Part shown: positions 8,348-20,400 of the stretch, piece after piece
How positions within the stretch are numbered: position 1 is the first letter of the stretch
Layout: each line of letters begins with the position of its first letter
Assembly: GCF_031326345.1 (NCBI RefSeq)
Contig: NZ_CP133671.1
Span: forward strand, 1,984,001-2,048,000
Source: Aureispira sp. CCB-E
GTDB lineage: Bacteria; Bacteroidota; Bacteroidia; Chitinophagales; Saprospiraceae
DNA: 64,000 nt
Reading direction: 5' to 3'
The notes under the pieces: generated by a model
The model's database searches: none
What the model was told of the DNA's origin: nothing
Seen by the model: the letters and a program-made list of their open reading frames with translations, nothing else
Translations under genes and position numbers: made by a program

Positions 8348-9769
8348 CAGCAATTCTAACGATGTAAGAAAATATATTAAATAATAATAATATCAAATAG
8401 CTATTCTAATTGAGGTCGAATATTGACCTTTCTAGCGATTATTTGATAGATTAAGTTCATTGAAATAGTAGGAATAAAATCAAAGAGTACTCGAACTTTC
8501 TGCCTTAAATCACGCAATGTTTTTGCTTCTTTTAAGGCTTGTTCAAAACTTTCATCAACAGCCCTTGTAATCTGGTCAACAAAAAATGCTAATAGCATAA
8601 TCAAAGCAAATACTGTTGATAAGTAGAATTTTCCATGACCATAATTATGTTCCAAATTGTAGTCTTGATTCTTCAAGGTGTTAAATGTCTCATTTTCAAT
8701 TTTCCAACGTGCTCTTCCAGCTGTGGCAATAGATGAAACATTTGATTTAGTCAAAGTTAGGTTGGTAATCCACTTATTGGAATAAACCACTTTATCTTTT
8801 TCTAAATCATATTCTTCGTATTCTAAATAGTTTACGATAATATCTTGGTTTGCGCCATTTAGAATGAGGTTAGATGCCCACCTGTATCGACACAGAGTCT
8901 TTTCATTTTTCTGGTATTGACACTGATGCAAACTATCCTTTTTTCTAAGTTGCTTAACTTGTTCCAAAACATATCCTTCCTTGATTACTATGATGTAATC
9001 CATTTGGATATCTTGTGCTTGAAGTGCTTTAATAGTTGGACCATCAGCATATAAAGCATCTAAAAGAATTAAGATCTTTTCTTTTGGCAGTATGCTGCGT
9101 AAATGTGGAAATAATCGTTTACATGCCTTTCGTTCACAATCATTCTTTTTTGAACCATCCTGCCGCGTTATTGCTTCTCCAAAAACAGGAAAAACGGTCT
9201 TGAAATTAGGATGAACTACACTCGCTGCTAACAATTGGTGATGATGTTCTATTGTACCATTTTTTCTTTTCTTTGTTAAACATTGAGAACAACCAATCTT
9301 ATTGGAAGAAAATGTACCTGTGGCATCAACACTTACTAGCAAATGTTGGTCTAAGTATCTTCTACTTTCGAGTATTTTGAGCCTTTCCAAATGTTCAAAG
9401 ATTGTTTTAAAAGTAGGTTGAAAAACAGATGGTTGGACAGCATCTAAAATTTTTCGCATCCCATTATCTGTTGGAAGCTTACTAATTTTAAAGACTTGTT
9501 CTAAATTGTCCTTACGATGAATGGCATTATCTATAAAACTCAATAATGATGGATCTTTTAGACCAAACATAGCAAATGCTCCCATTAAACAATCATGTAG
9601 CAAATATTCTGTATGTCCTTTTCGATGGTCTGGAACTTGGTGAAACTCTTTGGATACTATTTCTACTAATTTGTCGTACATCGTTTACTTTTTAGTAAAT
9701 GTACGTTCCTTTTTCAATGAACTTAAATCTTATTTTATCATATAATTCTGTTTATCGTTAGAATTGCTG
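8348..9769 (-). mobile_element. Insertion sequence, copy 1 of a 1,422-bp element
   Basis: The ends are inverted repeats CAGCAATTCTAACGAT, and a perfect 9-bp target duplication (TACTATCTG) flanks the element at 8339-8347 and 9770-9778. The single gene is a DDE transposase on the minus strand. Identical copies lie at 42252-43673 and 47393-48814, so transposition was recent. The intact duplication shows this copy arrived by simple insertion between the DUF6686-like gene and the IS5-like element. Confidence 0.95.
8401..9681 (-). CDS. DDE transposase (IS4/ISNCY-like), copy 1
   Basis: The 426-aa transposase starts with a typical N-terminal domain (VPDHRKGHTEYLLHDCLMG). The DDE core has the first Asp in LLVSVDATGTF, a Cys/His-containing stretch (GCSQCLTKKRK, then EHHHQLLAASVVHP), QDGSKKNDCERKACKRLF, the second Asp in ILILLDALYADGP, and a final region ARWKIENETFNTLKNQDYNLEH that supplies the Glu (IENExFNxxK). 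The family with this CxxC plus KNDCER pattern is usually filed under IS4 or ISNCY; I am sure of the DDE class but not of the family name. The protein is identical to the two other copies in the window. Confidence 0.9.
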   Translation of the reverse strand: MYDKLVEIVSKEFHQVPDHRKGHTEYLLHDCLMGAFAMFGLKDPSLLSFIDNAIHRKDNLEQVFKISKLPTDNGMRKILDAVQPSVFQPTFKTIFEHLERLKILESRRYLDQHLLVSVDATGTFSSNKIGCSQCLTKKRKNGTIEHHHQLLAASVVHPNFKTVFPVFGEAITRQDGSKKNDCERKACKRLFPHLRSILPKEKILILLDALYADGPTIKALQAQDIQMDYIIVIKEGYVLEQVKQLRKKDSLHQCQYQKNEKTLCRYRWASNLILNGANQDIIVNYLEYEEYDLEKDKVVYSNKWITNLTLTKSNVSSIATAGRARWKIENETFNTLKNQDYNLEHNYGHGKFYLSTVFALIMLLAFFVDQITRAVDESFEQALKEAKTLRDLRQKVRVLFDFIPTISMNLIYQIIARKVNIRPQLE

Positions 9770-10073
9770 TACTATCTGCAAACAATGATCTGCTAAATTG
9801 TATATGTTTAAAATTAATTTAAAAGCTAGGCTTGTTTTACTTATATATTTGATTTACATTCGCGGCAAGAAATCACCTCTCTTAAAAAAATAGATTGTTT
9901 GGGACAATTATTTTAAAGAGATTAAAACCATAATAAGTTGTTATAACTTCAACTTATAATAAACAAAACGCATAGATGATAATATACCCCGATTTTTTGA
10001 AGCAACGTGCTTTGAAATTTCCCATGAAAAACTTTTCAAACATACCCTCAATAATAGATATTATTAGGAATAA
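9770..10073. other. Intergenic segment between two insertion sequences
   Basis: This AT-rich stretch has no convincing gene. A TATATTTG box at 9844-9851 fits the Bacteroidota -7 consensus on the plus strand and could have served a gene now lost or the following IS region. It begins with the 9-bp target duplication of IS copy 1. Confidence 0.5.
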
Positions 10074-11082
10074 AGCCAGACCGCGCGTACGCATACGCAA
10101 GGCAGGATTATTTTTCGTATATTAAAAGCATGAACTATGATAACTTAAAAAAGAATCCGACAAATTTCTTGTCTCTAACGAGCCTAAAGGTAGAAGAGTT
10201 TGAAAAACTTCTATCCGTATTTTATGGTGTATGGGTTCGATATTTTCGATGGCATACATTGGAAGGTAAAAAACGTAAATTTCCAAATGCTAGACCAGAG
10301 CAAGACACCAAAACATTAGCTACTGTCGAAGACAAATTACTATTTGCATTGGTTTATTTAAAAAATTACCCTTTGCAGCAATTTCAAGCAGCCAATTTTG
10401 GGCTGTCCCAAGCAAAGGTTAGTATTTGGATGAAACTACTTCAACCATTGCTATTAGAAAGTCTCAAACAACTAGGAGTTGTGCCCCAACGAGAAGGGCA
10501 TAAATTGGCACAATTACTAGAAGAATTTGGTGACGATTCTTATAACCAAGACGTAACAGAACGTAGTATACATCGAAACTCTGACCAAGATATTCAAGAA
10601 AGCCAATATAGTAACAAAAAAAAAGACATTCCATAAAGAACAACTTGATTGGTGCTAATAGCCAGCAAATTTTGTTCTTAAGCCAGACACGCGATGGAAC
10701 TGTATTTAATAAGCGAATTGCTGATGAAGAAAACTGTACTTTTCCTGAAGGAATCTACCTTCGTCAAGATAAAGGTTTTCAAGGTTATGCTCCTCCAGGA
10801 GTCCACATACAACAACCAATTAAAAAGCCAAGAGGTAAACAATTAAGTGCTGTTGCAAAATGGTTTAATGCTTCTGTTGGGAGTATGAGAATTTCAATTG
10901 AGCATGCTATCTCAGGTATAAAACGTTGTCGGATTGTCAAGGAACGTTGTCGTCACTATGACTCTGAATTCAGAGATCAAGTTATGCTTATTTGTACAGC
11001 GCTTCACAACTTTAGGGTACAAAGCCCCTTTCGGAATTATAAGTCCTCGCATGTGTGGGCGCGAATAGTCAACTTTTCCTAA
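10074..11082 (+). mobile_element. IS5-family-like insertion sequence (~1.0 kb)
   Basis: The transposase region is bounded by TTAGGAA at 10074 and its complement TTCCTAA ending at 11082, each flanked by TTA, a possible 3-bp target duplication of the kind used by several IS5 subgroups. Inside the ends, a GCGC-containing stretch (about 10093 and 11060) is also roughly mirrored. The ends are therefore only tentative, while the transposase content is clear. Confidence 0.55.
10130..11082 (+). CDS. IS5-like transposase split by a -1 frameshift at an A9 run
   Basis: Two frames together give one transposase. Frame 1 (10130-10636, 168 aa) carries the helix-turn-helix N-terminal domain (QFQAANFGLSQAKVSIWMK) and the first catalytic Asp in DVTERSIHR. 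Frame 2 (open through 10621-11082) carries the second Asp in LRQDKGFQGY and the Glu in ISIEHAISGIKR. The switch from frame 1 to frame 2 is -1 and falls exactly at nine A residues followed by G (10616-10624). After the shift the peptide continues as KRHSIKNNLIGAN, the normal follow-on of this family. Because all three DDE residues survive and the junction is a slippery A-run, programmed frameshifting or transcriptional slippage is at least as likely as a disabling mutation. Confidence 0.75.
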
Positions 11083-11244
11083 TTAACTCTAATATTTTTG
11101 CACAATATTAACAAAGAGCAAGCATAAATTATATTCCCTTTTCAAACAAGGTAGATTTAGGTGAACGTTTATGAATCAATTTGTACCTTTCGTTAGCTGA
11201 AATGTATTTTTCGTTAGATATTTTGTTCCTTTCAAATCTTCTAC

Positions 11245-11275
11245 TTGAGTAAAAAATATAATTACTATATCTTTG
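11245..11275 (+). promoter_or_regulatory. Bacteroidota promoter of the RHS operon
   Basis: A TTG at 11245-11247 (-33) and TATCTTTG at 11268-11275 (-7, consensus TAnnTTTG) are separated by 20 bases. The -7 box lies 45 bases upstream of the first ATG of the operon (11320). This is the best promoter match I see in the window and the only one found for the following seven genes. Confidence 0.65.
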
Positions 11276-11319
11276 TGAGAGAAAACACAACATTTAAATC
11301 AGAACGAGTCTAATAACGC

Positions 11320-13332
11320 ATGAACTTCCAATTAAAGATTTTTTACAGTTGTTTATATACCCTACTTACCATTACTAGTTATGGGCAAAGTCCAACCTTT
11401 GTATCTATAAACACAGTAGATACAGAGTGTGGTATGAGCACAGGATCTATTAGTTTGACACCTTTATTAACAGGTACTTATTCTTATTTGTGGGAAGATG
11501 GAAGTACAACGAGTACTCGAAATAACTTGCCACTAGGTAACTACAGTTGCACGGTTACAAAGGATGGAGCAACAGAAGTAATCACAGCAGCTATCTATAG
11601 ACCTTGGGATATAGAACGTTTTGAAGTTGGAGATACGACTTTATCGATAGTAGGAAATAGTGTAACCGTAAATCCTAATATTCCTTATACAACAACTCAA
11701 CTAGCCGATCAACGAACACATTGTTACGATAAGACGCCTATCGATATTGAAAACCAAACAGGAAGTATTTTTGCTAAATTTGCCAAGACACATCCTAATT
11801 TCCCCAATCAAATTGCGAATCCAGATCCAGCGGCACCGCCTGTTTTTTATATAGAGTTATATGAGTCAAAGGATTTATCTAATCATGTGAGGATTCCTTT
11901 GTTCTTTTTTGATGCTAATTTAAGGATATTAGCAGGAGGGAGAGTCCCCGCTAAAATATATGCAGATAAAGGGGTTAAAGATATAGAGGCAAGGACGTAT
12001 ACAGGACATGATTATACCGATGGGGATGAGTTTGAAGTACGTTTTTTAGGGGGGCACCAAATCGAGGTCTATTTAGAAGGAACTTTGATACGTTCTTTTA
12101 CCTTACCTCGTAGATTAACAAATGAGTATGTGGCTACTGTAGGGTTTAATGATCGTATCAATTTAGATCGTCGTATAGCTTATGATTTAAAATCATCTTT
12201 TTGTTCTACCATGCCAGTTGTTAAGACAGTTATCAATCATAATAACAAATATGGGGCAACTGGGAATATAACTTTATTTCCCCTAGATTTGAGCTATGTA
12301 AATAATAGTTATACGTACCAATGGTCAACAGGAGCTACCTCTAATAGTATTAGCAATTTGTCAAAAGGAGATTATGTGGTGACAATAACCAATGGGAGTG
12401 GAGCAAGTAAAGTTGAAACGTATGAGATATTAGACAAGTTGACGTTAGAAAAAGTAGATCCAGTCAATTCTATATTAAAGATTGTTGATAATCATGTTAC
12501 TTGCGATCCCACTTTGCCAATACAGTCGATGTTAGATTATAGGACACATACATATGATCCTACCGTGATCATTGATGCTGTTCAAGGAGGAGGTAGTGTA
12601 AAATTAAGAGTAGCTGCCGAACATCCTGCTTTTCCAAATCAGCATAGCAATACAGATAATTATAATGCAGGATTTGCGATAAGACTTCAAGCAGCAACAA
12701 ATCCATTGCCAGCATCTAGCTTTTATCTAGACTATCCTTTTCAAGTAGTATTTGGTACTCAAGGAAAAGTTTTTACGGCTAATCGAGCCTTTGATTGGCA
12801 AGCCCACCATCGTCAATACATACCTGATTTACATTATCCCAAAGGAGGCTTTGACATAGAGTTGCGCTTTACAGGAAATAAGGTTGTTGAAATTTATATG
12901 AATGATATATGGGTGGCAACGAGAACCTTACAAGAACCAATTGATAAATATAATTTAATGATAGGGTTTTATGATGAAGCTAATTTTCAACGCCGTATAG
13001 CTTATAATATGAGGACTACTTTTGAGAGTGAAATCCCCATTACTTATGCCGAATTATCTCTAGAAAAAAATCAAGGTTATGTTAAACTAACAGATGATAA
13101 TCTAAGGTTCCGATTTTTACAAGAGTATGCAGTAGAAACAGGAGAGACAATTAATTATAAAATTTATCCATGGAATAGACAAAATCCAGTAACAGGAAAC
13201 TTTCAAGTTCAAGAAGGTTATAATAACATGGATTTAGATGTCTCTAGTTTGCCCTCAGAATCTTACTATACACTTGAGTTTGAATCTAATAAAAAAGAAA
13301 CATATATATTGAAGTTTAAGACAAAATCCTAA
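11320..13332 (+). CDS. Secreted protein with two tandem SprB-like repeat units
   Basis: The 670-aa product has a signal peptide ending near residue 23 (ITSYGQ). Residues ~27-296 and ~297-570 are two copies of the same architecture: a SprB-like Ig-type repeat (YLWEDGSTTSTRNNLPLGNY and its partner YQWSTGATSNSISNLSKGDY) followed by a ~200-aa beta-rich domain with shared RTH-Y-D, HP-FPNQ and RRIAY motifs. The C-terminus (YYTLEFESNKKETYILKF) resembles a type IX secretion sorting domain, tentatively. SprB-type repeats occur in Bacteroidota surface adhesins. As first gene of the operon carrying the RHS toxin, it could help display or deliver the RHS protein; that role is inference. The second domain is not one I can name. 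Confidence 0.75.
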   Translation: MNFQLKIFYSCLYTLLTITSYGQSPTFVSINTVDTECGMSTGSISLTPLLTGTYSYLWEDGSTTSTRNNLPLGNYSCTVTKDGATEVITAAIYRPWDIERFEVGDTTLSIVGNSVTVNPNIPYTTTQLADQRTHCYDKTPIDIENQTGSIFAKFAKTHPNFPNQIANPDPAAPPVFYIELYESKDLSNHVRIPLFFFDANLRILAGGRVPAKIYADKGVKDIEARTYTGHDYTDGDEFEVRFLGGHQIEVYLEGTLIRSFTLPRRLTNEYVATVGFNDRINLDRRIAYDLKSSFCSTMPVVKTVINHNNKYGATGNITLFPLDLSYVNNSYTYQWSTGATSNSISNLSKGDYVVTITNGSGASKVETYEILDKLTLEKVDPVNSILKIVDNHVTCDPTLPIQSMLDYRTHTYDPTVIIDAVQGGGSVKLRVAAEHPAFPNQHSNTDNYNAGFAIRLQAATNPLPASSFYLDYPFQVVFGTQGKVFTANRAFDWQAHHRQYIPDLHYPKGGFDIELRFTGNKVVEIYMNDIWVATRTLQEPIDKYNLMIGFYDEANFQRRIAYNMRTTFESEIPITYAELSLEKNQGYVKLTDDNLRFRFLQEYAVETGETINYKIYPWNRQNPVTGNFQVQEGYNNMDLDVSSLPSESYYTLEFESNKKETYILKFKTKS

Positions 13333-13348
13333 AAGAATTTATTGGAAA

Positions 13349-13852
13349 ATGAAACAAATACTACCTTTTGTGCTACTACTAGGTCTTTGTGCTTTGATTG
13401 GTGGGGCAGTGTATATCAATATACCTAAAACAGCTTTTGTAGATAGTCAACAACTATTTGATCATTTCCAAGGTCGTAAAGAGTTGGAAAGTAGATTGGA
13501 ACAAGAGTCTAATCAAAAAAAGGCTGTAATAGATTCTTTAGGTTTGCAAATTCAAGCCTTGCAGGAACTTGCCAAAACAGATGAAAGTGTTTTGTTGCGT
13601 TTACAGCAAATGCTACAGCAGTATCAACAAATGAATCAAGAACATCAAGGCTTTTATCAATATAAAAGCCAAGAATATACGGAAGCAATTTGGAAACAAA
13701 TATCTCAATACACAAGAGAATATGGAGAAGAGCATAGTTATGACTATGTTTTTGGAATAGCGGGTACAGGTTCCTTAATGTTTGGTAAACCTCAATATGA
13801 TATTACAGAGGATGTTATTCAATTTATCAACTCAAAATATGCAGGTAATTAG
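13349..13852 (+). CDS. OmpH/Skp-like periplasmic chaperone
   Basis: The 167-aa product has an N-terminal membrane anchor or signal (QILPFVLLLGLCALIGGAV), then the OmpH/Skp opening TAFVDSQQLFDHFQGRKELE, a long Gln/Glu-rich coiled coil (about residues 45-125) and a C-terminal strand YDVFGIAGTGS-like segment (DYVFGIAGTGSLMFG) followed by DITEDVIQFINSKY. This is the layout of the OmpH family, trimeric periplasmic holdases that escort outer-membrane or exported proteins. It begins 16 bases after the SprB-like gene. Its place between huge exported proteins suggests it chaperones them across the periplasm. Confidence 0.85.
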   Translation: MKQILPFVLLLGLCALIGGAVYINIPKTAFVDSQQLFDHFQGRKELESRLEQESNQKKAVIDSLGLQIQALQELAKTDESVLLRLQQMLQQYQQMNQEHQGFYQYKSQEYTEAIWKQISQYTREYGEEHSYDYVFGIAGTGSLMFGKPQYDITEDVIQFINSKYAGN

Positions 13853-14447
13853 AATAGTACTCTTGTTATTTATTGGAATGCAAGTTATTTCTTGTAGCAA
13901 TAAGGAGTTACTACCATCAGAATATGTAACATGGGTAAACGATGAAGCAAATCATTTATTAAAGCGAAAAACTGTGCATCCATTGATTGTTGAAGTGTTG
14001 TACAAACCAATTCCATATATTATCGCCAATGAAAAAAGAACGAATGCAATATCTAAAGTTGCATACGAAACTCGAAAGAAAGAGTTAGAAGGAATGCAAT
14101 ACTTTACGTTAAAATTGAGTACTGTAGAAGGTGACATAACGAATTATGGGGTAACGAACAAAGCAGAGCAAGATGAACGATTTAATTATTTGTCTTTTGC
14201 AATGAAGAGGGACATAAAATTAATAGACGGAAAAGATACTTTACCCTGCCAATTATTTCATTTTGAGAGGGCGTATGATTTGGTTTCTTATCGGTCATTT
14301 GTTTTGGCATTTGAGCAGAGTAATCCAAACATAGAATGTGAAAAAACTATCATAATAGATTTACCTTACTTTAGAACAGGACCTATTAAAATAAACTATA
14401 AAAATTCTGATTTGGAGTCAATTCCAAGTTTAAAAATACAAGCCTAA
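13839..14447 (+). CDS. Predicted lipoprotein of the RHS operon
   Basis: The 202-aa product starts MQVIRIVLLLFIGMQVISCS, a lipoprotein signal with Cys19 as likely lipid anchor. I use the ATG at 13839, which overlaps the end of the ompH-like gene by 14 bases; the open frame begins earlier (13782) but an upstream start would bury the signal peptide. The rest of the protein is mixed alpha/beta with no motif I recognise. Similar lipoproteins of unknown function sit beside RHS genes in other Bacteroidota, in my recollection. It probably acts at the inner or outer membrane in export of the neighbouring large proteins. Confidence 0.7.
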   Translation: MQVIRIVLLLFIGMQVISCSNKELLPSEYVTWVNDEANHLLKRKTVHPLIVEVLYKPIPYIIANEKRTNAISKVAYETRKKELEGMQYFTLKLSTVEGDITNYGVTNKAEQDERFNYLSFAMKRDIKLIDGKDTLPCQLFHFERAYDLVSYRSFVLAFEQSNPNIECEKTIIIDLPYFRTGPIKINYKNSDLESIPSLKIQA

Positions 14448-14452
14448 ATACT

Positions 14453-17400
14453 ATGAGTCAATTAACCAACCCTAGAGGAAATATGCTACAACGATTAGCT
14501 TGGTTTTTTATTTTTTTAATTGTCAATCAAGTTGTTTTTCCTGCTACTGCATTAGCTTTAACTTCAGGACCTTCTCAACCAGAGGTGCAAACATTTCAAC
14601 CAGTAGGCACGACAGATATGGTGAACCTTTTTTCTGGAGATTTTTCATACAACATACCTTTGTTTGAGGTGCCAGGTCCTGATGGAGGTTATCCTATCAA
14701 TTTATTTTATAATTCTGTAACGGATGCCAATACAGAGGCTTCTTGGACAGGATTAGGTTGGAATATTAATATTGGTTCCTTGACAAGAAGTATGCGAGGA
14801 TTACCAGATGATTTTGATGGAGAACAAGTAACAAGAAAGTTGGATATGCTCCAAAACGAGACTGTAGTAGCAGGTGTTACTGGTGGTTTGGAAATTGGTG
14901 GTTATGATAAATTCGGGAAAGCTGTTAAAGGATTAGGGCTGTCTTTGTCTTTAACAACAAATTATACTTATAACACTTATCGAGGTGCTGGATTTTCTAT
15001 TGATCCAACCATTGGATTAAAAGGTTCTTTTGGGGGAAGTGGAGGAGGAAACTATAAACCTAACTTAAGTTTGGGGTTAAACTTATCGAGCACATCAATG
15101 GCTAGTTTAAATACTGGTTTTTCTATGAGTGTATCTGGAGAAAATGTGACGAATGGATTTAATTTTGGATTGAGTTTTAATGGGAGAGATGGTTTGTCGA
15201 GTTTATCTTTGGGATACACGTTCTCCAAAAATGATACTAAAAAAGGTAATCATGATAATGACGAAAAGACTGAAGATGAAGACGTATACAACCCTGCAGG
15301 AGGAGGAGCCAATGCCAGTTATACTTTTGCCAAAACATCCTATACACCAGAAGTGAAAATTCCATGGACAGGCTGGAATATAGCGGGTAGTTTTAGTTTT
15401 GCACCAGGAGCAACTATTGTTTATGGAACATTTGGTTTTAATGGTTCTTATTCTATCCAAAAAGTAAAAAATGCAGGACTACCATATACAAGTAAAGCTT
15501 ATGGATATAATTATTTGCAAAATGCTTTGGATGATGGAAAGTCATTAATGGATTTTAATAGAGAAAAGGATGGAGCAGTACACCGTCATAATCGTTTCTT
15601 GGCAACACCTAGTTTGTCTTATGATATTTATAGTGTTGTTGGGCAAGGAATTGGAGGGATGTATCGTGCACACCGCTCAGATTATGGTTTTGCCTATGAT
15701 CCTGAACTTTTTGCTTATACAGCAGGGGGGGCTATCGGGGGGCAGGTAGGTCCTCATTTAAAGGTAGGAATAGATGGAAGTACTAATTACTCGCATCAAA
15801 GAAATGATAGATGGCCTAAAAATGCTGGTTTTTTTGGTAATAAGGATGAAAATTATAGCTTCAAAACTTCAAAAAAAGGAGCTGATTTTGAAAATGTTTA
15901 TTACAAAACAGCAGGCGAAATGGCAGCGGAACCCCTAGAAGCATATGATTATATGGGAGGAGATAAACCATTGCGTTTGAAGAAAAACGATGCTTTTCAG
16001 TATGATGGAACGAATGGAGGGGTATTAGAAGCCAAAGTAGTGGAGATAGATAGCAACACTAATAAATTGGTGCAAGATTATAAACCTGTTATAAAATTTG
16101 ATGCTGATAAAAGTAATAGAAAGCATAAAAGAGCTAGGAATATAAGTGTTCAGAATATTTCTAATAACGATTTATTGGATGGTAATGGGAATGAAATACT
16201 TCCTGAATATGATATTAAGTATTATAATGGGGTAGGACTACCTTTTTTGAAGGCCAATGCTTATGCTGCTGCACCGACACGTGGTTTAGAGCGGGTTGCG
16301 AATGAGCAAAATGCTGGTTTTACAGCTTTGGGAGTGAATGGAGTACGCTGGGTCTATGGGTTACCCGTACAAAATCGTCTACAAAAAGAAGCTATTTTTA
16401 GTGTTGACCCAGAGTCCAATTGTACGAAGCGTGTATCGGTACCTTCTACCCTTGATGGTGAAATTGATTATGAGAGAATAGGAACCCACAAGTATATTGA
16501 TGAAAAAACAATCCCTCAATATGCACATTCCTATATGTTGACATCTGTATTAGGAAGCGATTATGTAGATATTGATAATATTCCTGGACCTTCTGATGGT
16601 GATGTAGGGTATTGGATGAAAACAAATTATGTAAAGTTAGCGAATGATTATCAATGGCGAGCACCGTTTTGGGGGGCTAACTTTATGCAAGGTTTTGAAA
16701 ATACTAAGGTAGACGACATGGGAACATTTATGTGGGGAACACGAGAGGTATATCTGCCTGCAACAATTGAAACTAAAACGCATATTGCATATTTTGAAAT
16801 ATCAGAGCGAAAAGATGCGAAAGGGGCAAGTGCGTATGTTCAAAACACAGGCGAAGGGTTAGGAACTAGTTCTTATAAATTAGATAAAATAAAATTATAC
16901 TCTAAGAAAGAAATTGATGCAAAAGGTATTAGTAATGCTGTGCCTTTGAAAGTAGTGAATTTAAGTTATGATTATAGTTTGTGTAGAGGGGTAGAAAATA
17001 ACGAAGAGAGAAATAGTACCGACGTGACAAAAGGAGGGAAGCTAACGTTGAAGAAAGTATGGTTTACGTATGAAAATAATACAAGAGGAGCACTTTCTCC
17101 TTATGCCTTTAAGTACGACAACATCAATCATAAATACGATGAAAATGCTATTGATAGATGGGGAGCATATAAAGCTTTACCAGATGGAGATAACTGTGCC
17201 AACCTACACAACCCTTATACGGAGCAATTTTCAGATGATCCCCAATTTAAAGAAAATTTAGATAGTTCAATTGCTGCTTGGCATTTGTCTCAAATTATTA
17301 TGCCGTCTGGAGCTACTATGAATATAGAATTAGAGCGAGACGATTATGCTTACGTTCAAGATGTGGTGGCTACTCAAATGCAGCCTATTTTTGCTATAGG

Positions 17401-20400
17401 AGTTACTGATCAAAATGAACCCGATCAAGGTGGGTTTTTAAATAAAGATGCTAGCACTGGACAAGAGGAAAGGCGGGTCTACTTTAAACTGGAGCATCCA
17501 CTTCTTCCAACTGAAACAGATCAACTAAAAAAATATATAGAGGATTTACCCTTGGTGAAACGTAGTGATCGGGGAGATATTCTGTATAAACAGGTTTATT
17601 TTAAAACCCGTTCAAATTTAAAAACAGCAAATGATGCAACCTATGAGTATGTAACAGGTTATGCTGAAATTGAAAAAGATGGGAATGGTAACGATATTAT
17701 AGCTTTTGATAATAATAGTCCTTTGAATAGCGAAGGAAAACATACAGAGGCATATATTACTTTAATGACAAGTAGAAAGCAAGTAAAAGGAGAGCGTTAT
17801 CACCCTATGTTGATGGCAAACTGGGACTTTTTGAAAAATAATCTTCCTGATAAAATGTTTGCCATTAATCAAGATCCAGATCCAGAAAATGCAATACCAA
17901 CATTTGCAGGAATGGGAGCAGGTTTTGCAGCTATCTTTTTGGGGTATTACGGTAATGCAAAAGAAAAAGGATTTGGACAAATTATAGATGTTTCAAAATC
18001 ATTTATCAAACTTAATACACCAGATAAGATAAAATATGGAGGTGGTTCTCGAGTCAAAAAGATTACGATGGATGATAAATGGACTCCAGAGGAAAATTTA
18101 ACCAATACATTAGGAGTCGTTTATGATTATAGAATCAATGATGAAAATGGTGCAGTGTATAGTAGTGGTGTCATGGAAAACGAAACATCTATTGGGTATG
18201 ATGCTTGCGCATTAAAATATGCAGATATTACGGAAGAAATTCAGGGGGGAATTGTAAAAGATATTCACGTTTATGAGTATCCTATGAATGAAGGAATGTA
18301 TCCAGGGGGTGGTATTGGTTATAGTCAAGTAACCGTAAGAAGTTTAGCTTCTGACTATGCTTTGCAAGCATCTAAGGCTGATGATAGAGCTGCTTTTTTA
18401 GCAGATAATAAATTGCCTGATGGATTTGGCACATCAGGGCAAGTTGTACACCAATTCTATACGGCTAAAGATTTTCCTATCGTTACAGATAAGACAGATT
18501 TAGATGATAAAGAGACAGAGCCTTGGTTGTCTTTGTTGTCCAGCTTTTTGATGACATCCCGTCGAGATCGATATACAGGAACACAGGGGTATAGTATTGA
18601 GTTAAATAATATGCATGGTCAAGCGAAAGCTCAAATATCATATGCTCAAGATAATACAGGAAGAATTGTGGAAGACAAACCTTTAACAAAAATGTCTTAT
18701 GAATACAAAACTAAAACTCGAACAGTCAAAGAAAGGGGGAAGTTTAAGACAATTAATGTATTGGATAACGTAGTAGATGTTTTAGTAGATGATAACCCCA
18801 ATGATATAGATGCTAAAAATATAGATGCTGTTGTTCATCCTTATTTAATGGGAGTTGATTATGATTTTGTTATGGATGGACGCGAGTCCTCTACGCTCTC
18901 AACATCGGGAGGTGCAGCAGTTAATGTAGATGTAACTGGAGTTTATCCTCTACCGTTTCCTTGGCCTAAGTTTAGTTTAAACAGCAATGAAACACGTTTG
19001 GCTGCAACCAATAAGATTATTAATCGTAGAGGAATTTTAACAAAAACTCATGCTTTTGATGGTCAATCTCACATTGTAACTTCAAATAAGGTTTTTGATA
19101 AATATACTGGGCAACCCTTGTTGACCTATGTTAATAATCAGTTGGGAGGAGGTATCTATAATTATACAGTGCCTGCTTACTTAGCACATAGTCAGTTGGG
19201 AATGGCAGTAGCAAATGTCGGGATGAAGTTTTCTGGAGAATTACAATCCACAGGAACAACACAAGAATTTACCCTCAGTGCCCCCGATCCAGCTAATATT
19301 TCTGCTAGTTTGATTGCTGGAGATGAATATTTGATTTCTGATGATAATCAAACAATGATGAGTCGAGCAATTTATTTAGGTAATAATATTTTTAGTTTAG
19401 AAAATACTTATTTTACAATTACCCCTAATGTTGTTTATAATTTTCACAATGTTCGTTCTGGAAATAAGAACATGCTTTCAGCTAGTATTGCTCAATACAC
19501 TACGGTTCATCATGCAGGGGATAATGACGATGCGAATCCTATGAACGCTAGAACAGTTAAGTATTGTTCTCCCGATTTTGTGGAAATAACAAAAGAATCA
19601 ACTGAGATAACAAGTATATCAGATTTGGAATATAATGTTGCACTGTTGAATTTATTATTAACTCCTTCTATAAAACAACAATGGGTTAATCAACCCTCTT
19701 CTGATTCCTATAATAAAATATCCATTACGTCTTTATTAGGTTTTGATTGTAATAAATGTGTTTTTTGGAATCAAAATCTGGGTAATAATCAATCTGGAGC
19801 ATCAGACTGTGGAATTAATGGGCACTTCCACTTTTTTGAAGGAGGGGCACAAAGTTTTTCATCTTATGAAGACATTGGTTCAGGCGTTATTGCGGCTGAT
19901 TTATATGAAATTACAATTTTAAACCAAGATCCTAATGATGTCAATAGTTCGATAGTTCGATTTCATATGCTTAATTCAAGTAATGTATATTCTTATGTAG
20001 ATAAGAGTTTTTATAACAACAGTACAGGTTCTGGTCGGAAAATTCTTTGTTTAGATTACAATCCTACTAATAAATTTAGAATAACAAAAGCAACCCACTC
20101 TGAAAGCGTTCAACACAAAACAATCAACCAAGTATTGTCTGCTTCTGCAAATGCTTACTCAGATGAATGGAATATAGAGCATTATAACCCTTGTTTAAAT
20201 CAGGGAGGAGGTACGAACCCAGCAGAAAGCACAACTTATTCTAGTTGGCAAAACCCATACAAGAATGGGACAAAAGGTGTTTGGAGAGCCAAGAGTACTT
20301 ATACATATGTAAAAGATCGTAATTTTGTAACATATAATCCGAATGGGAATAATTTACAAGATGTAGATATTCAGCAATCTGGTTTAGTAAATGATGTACC

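Noticed and set aside
10130-11082. Two separate genes instead of one frameshifted transposase
   Set aside because: Only together do they carry all three DDE residues, and the second frame's first start is a TTG in the middle of the catalytic domain.
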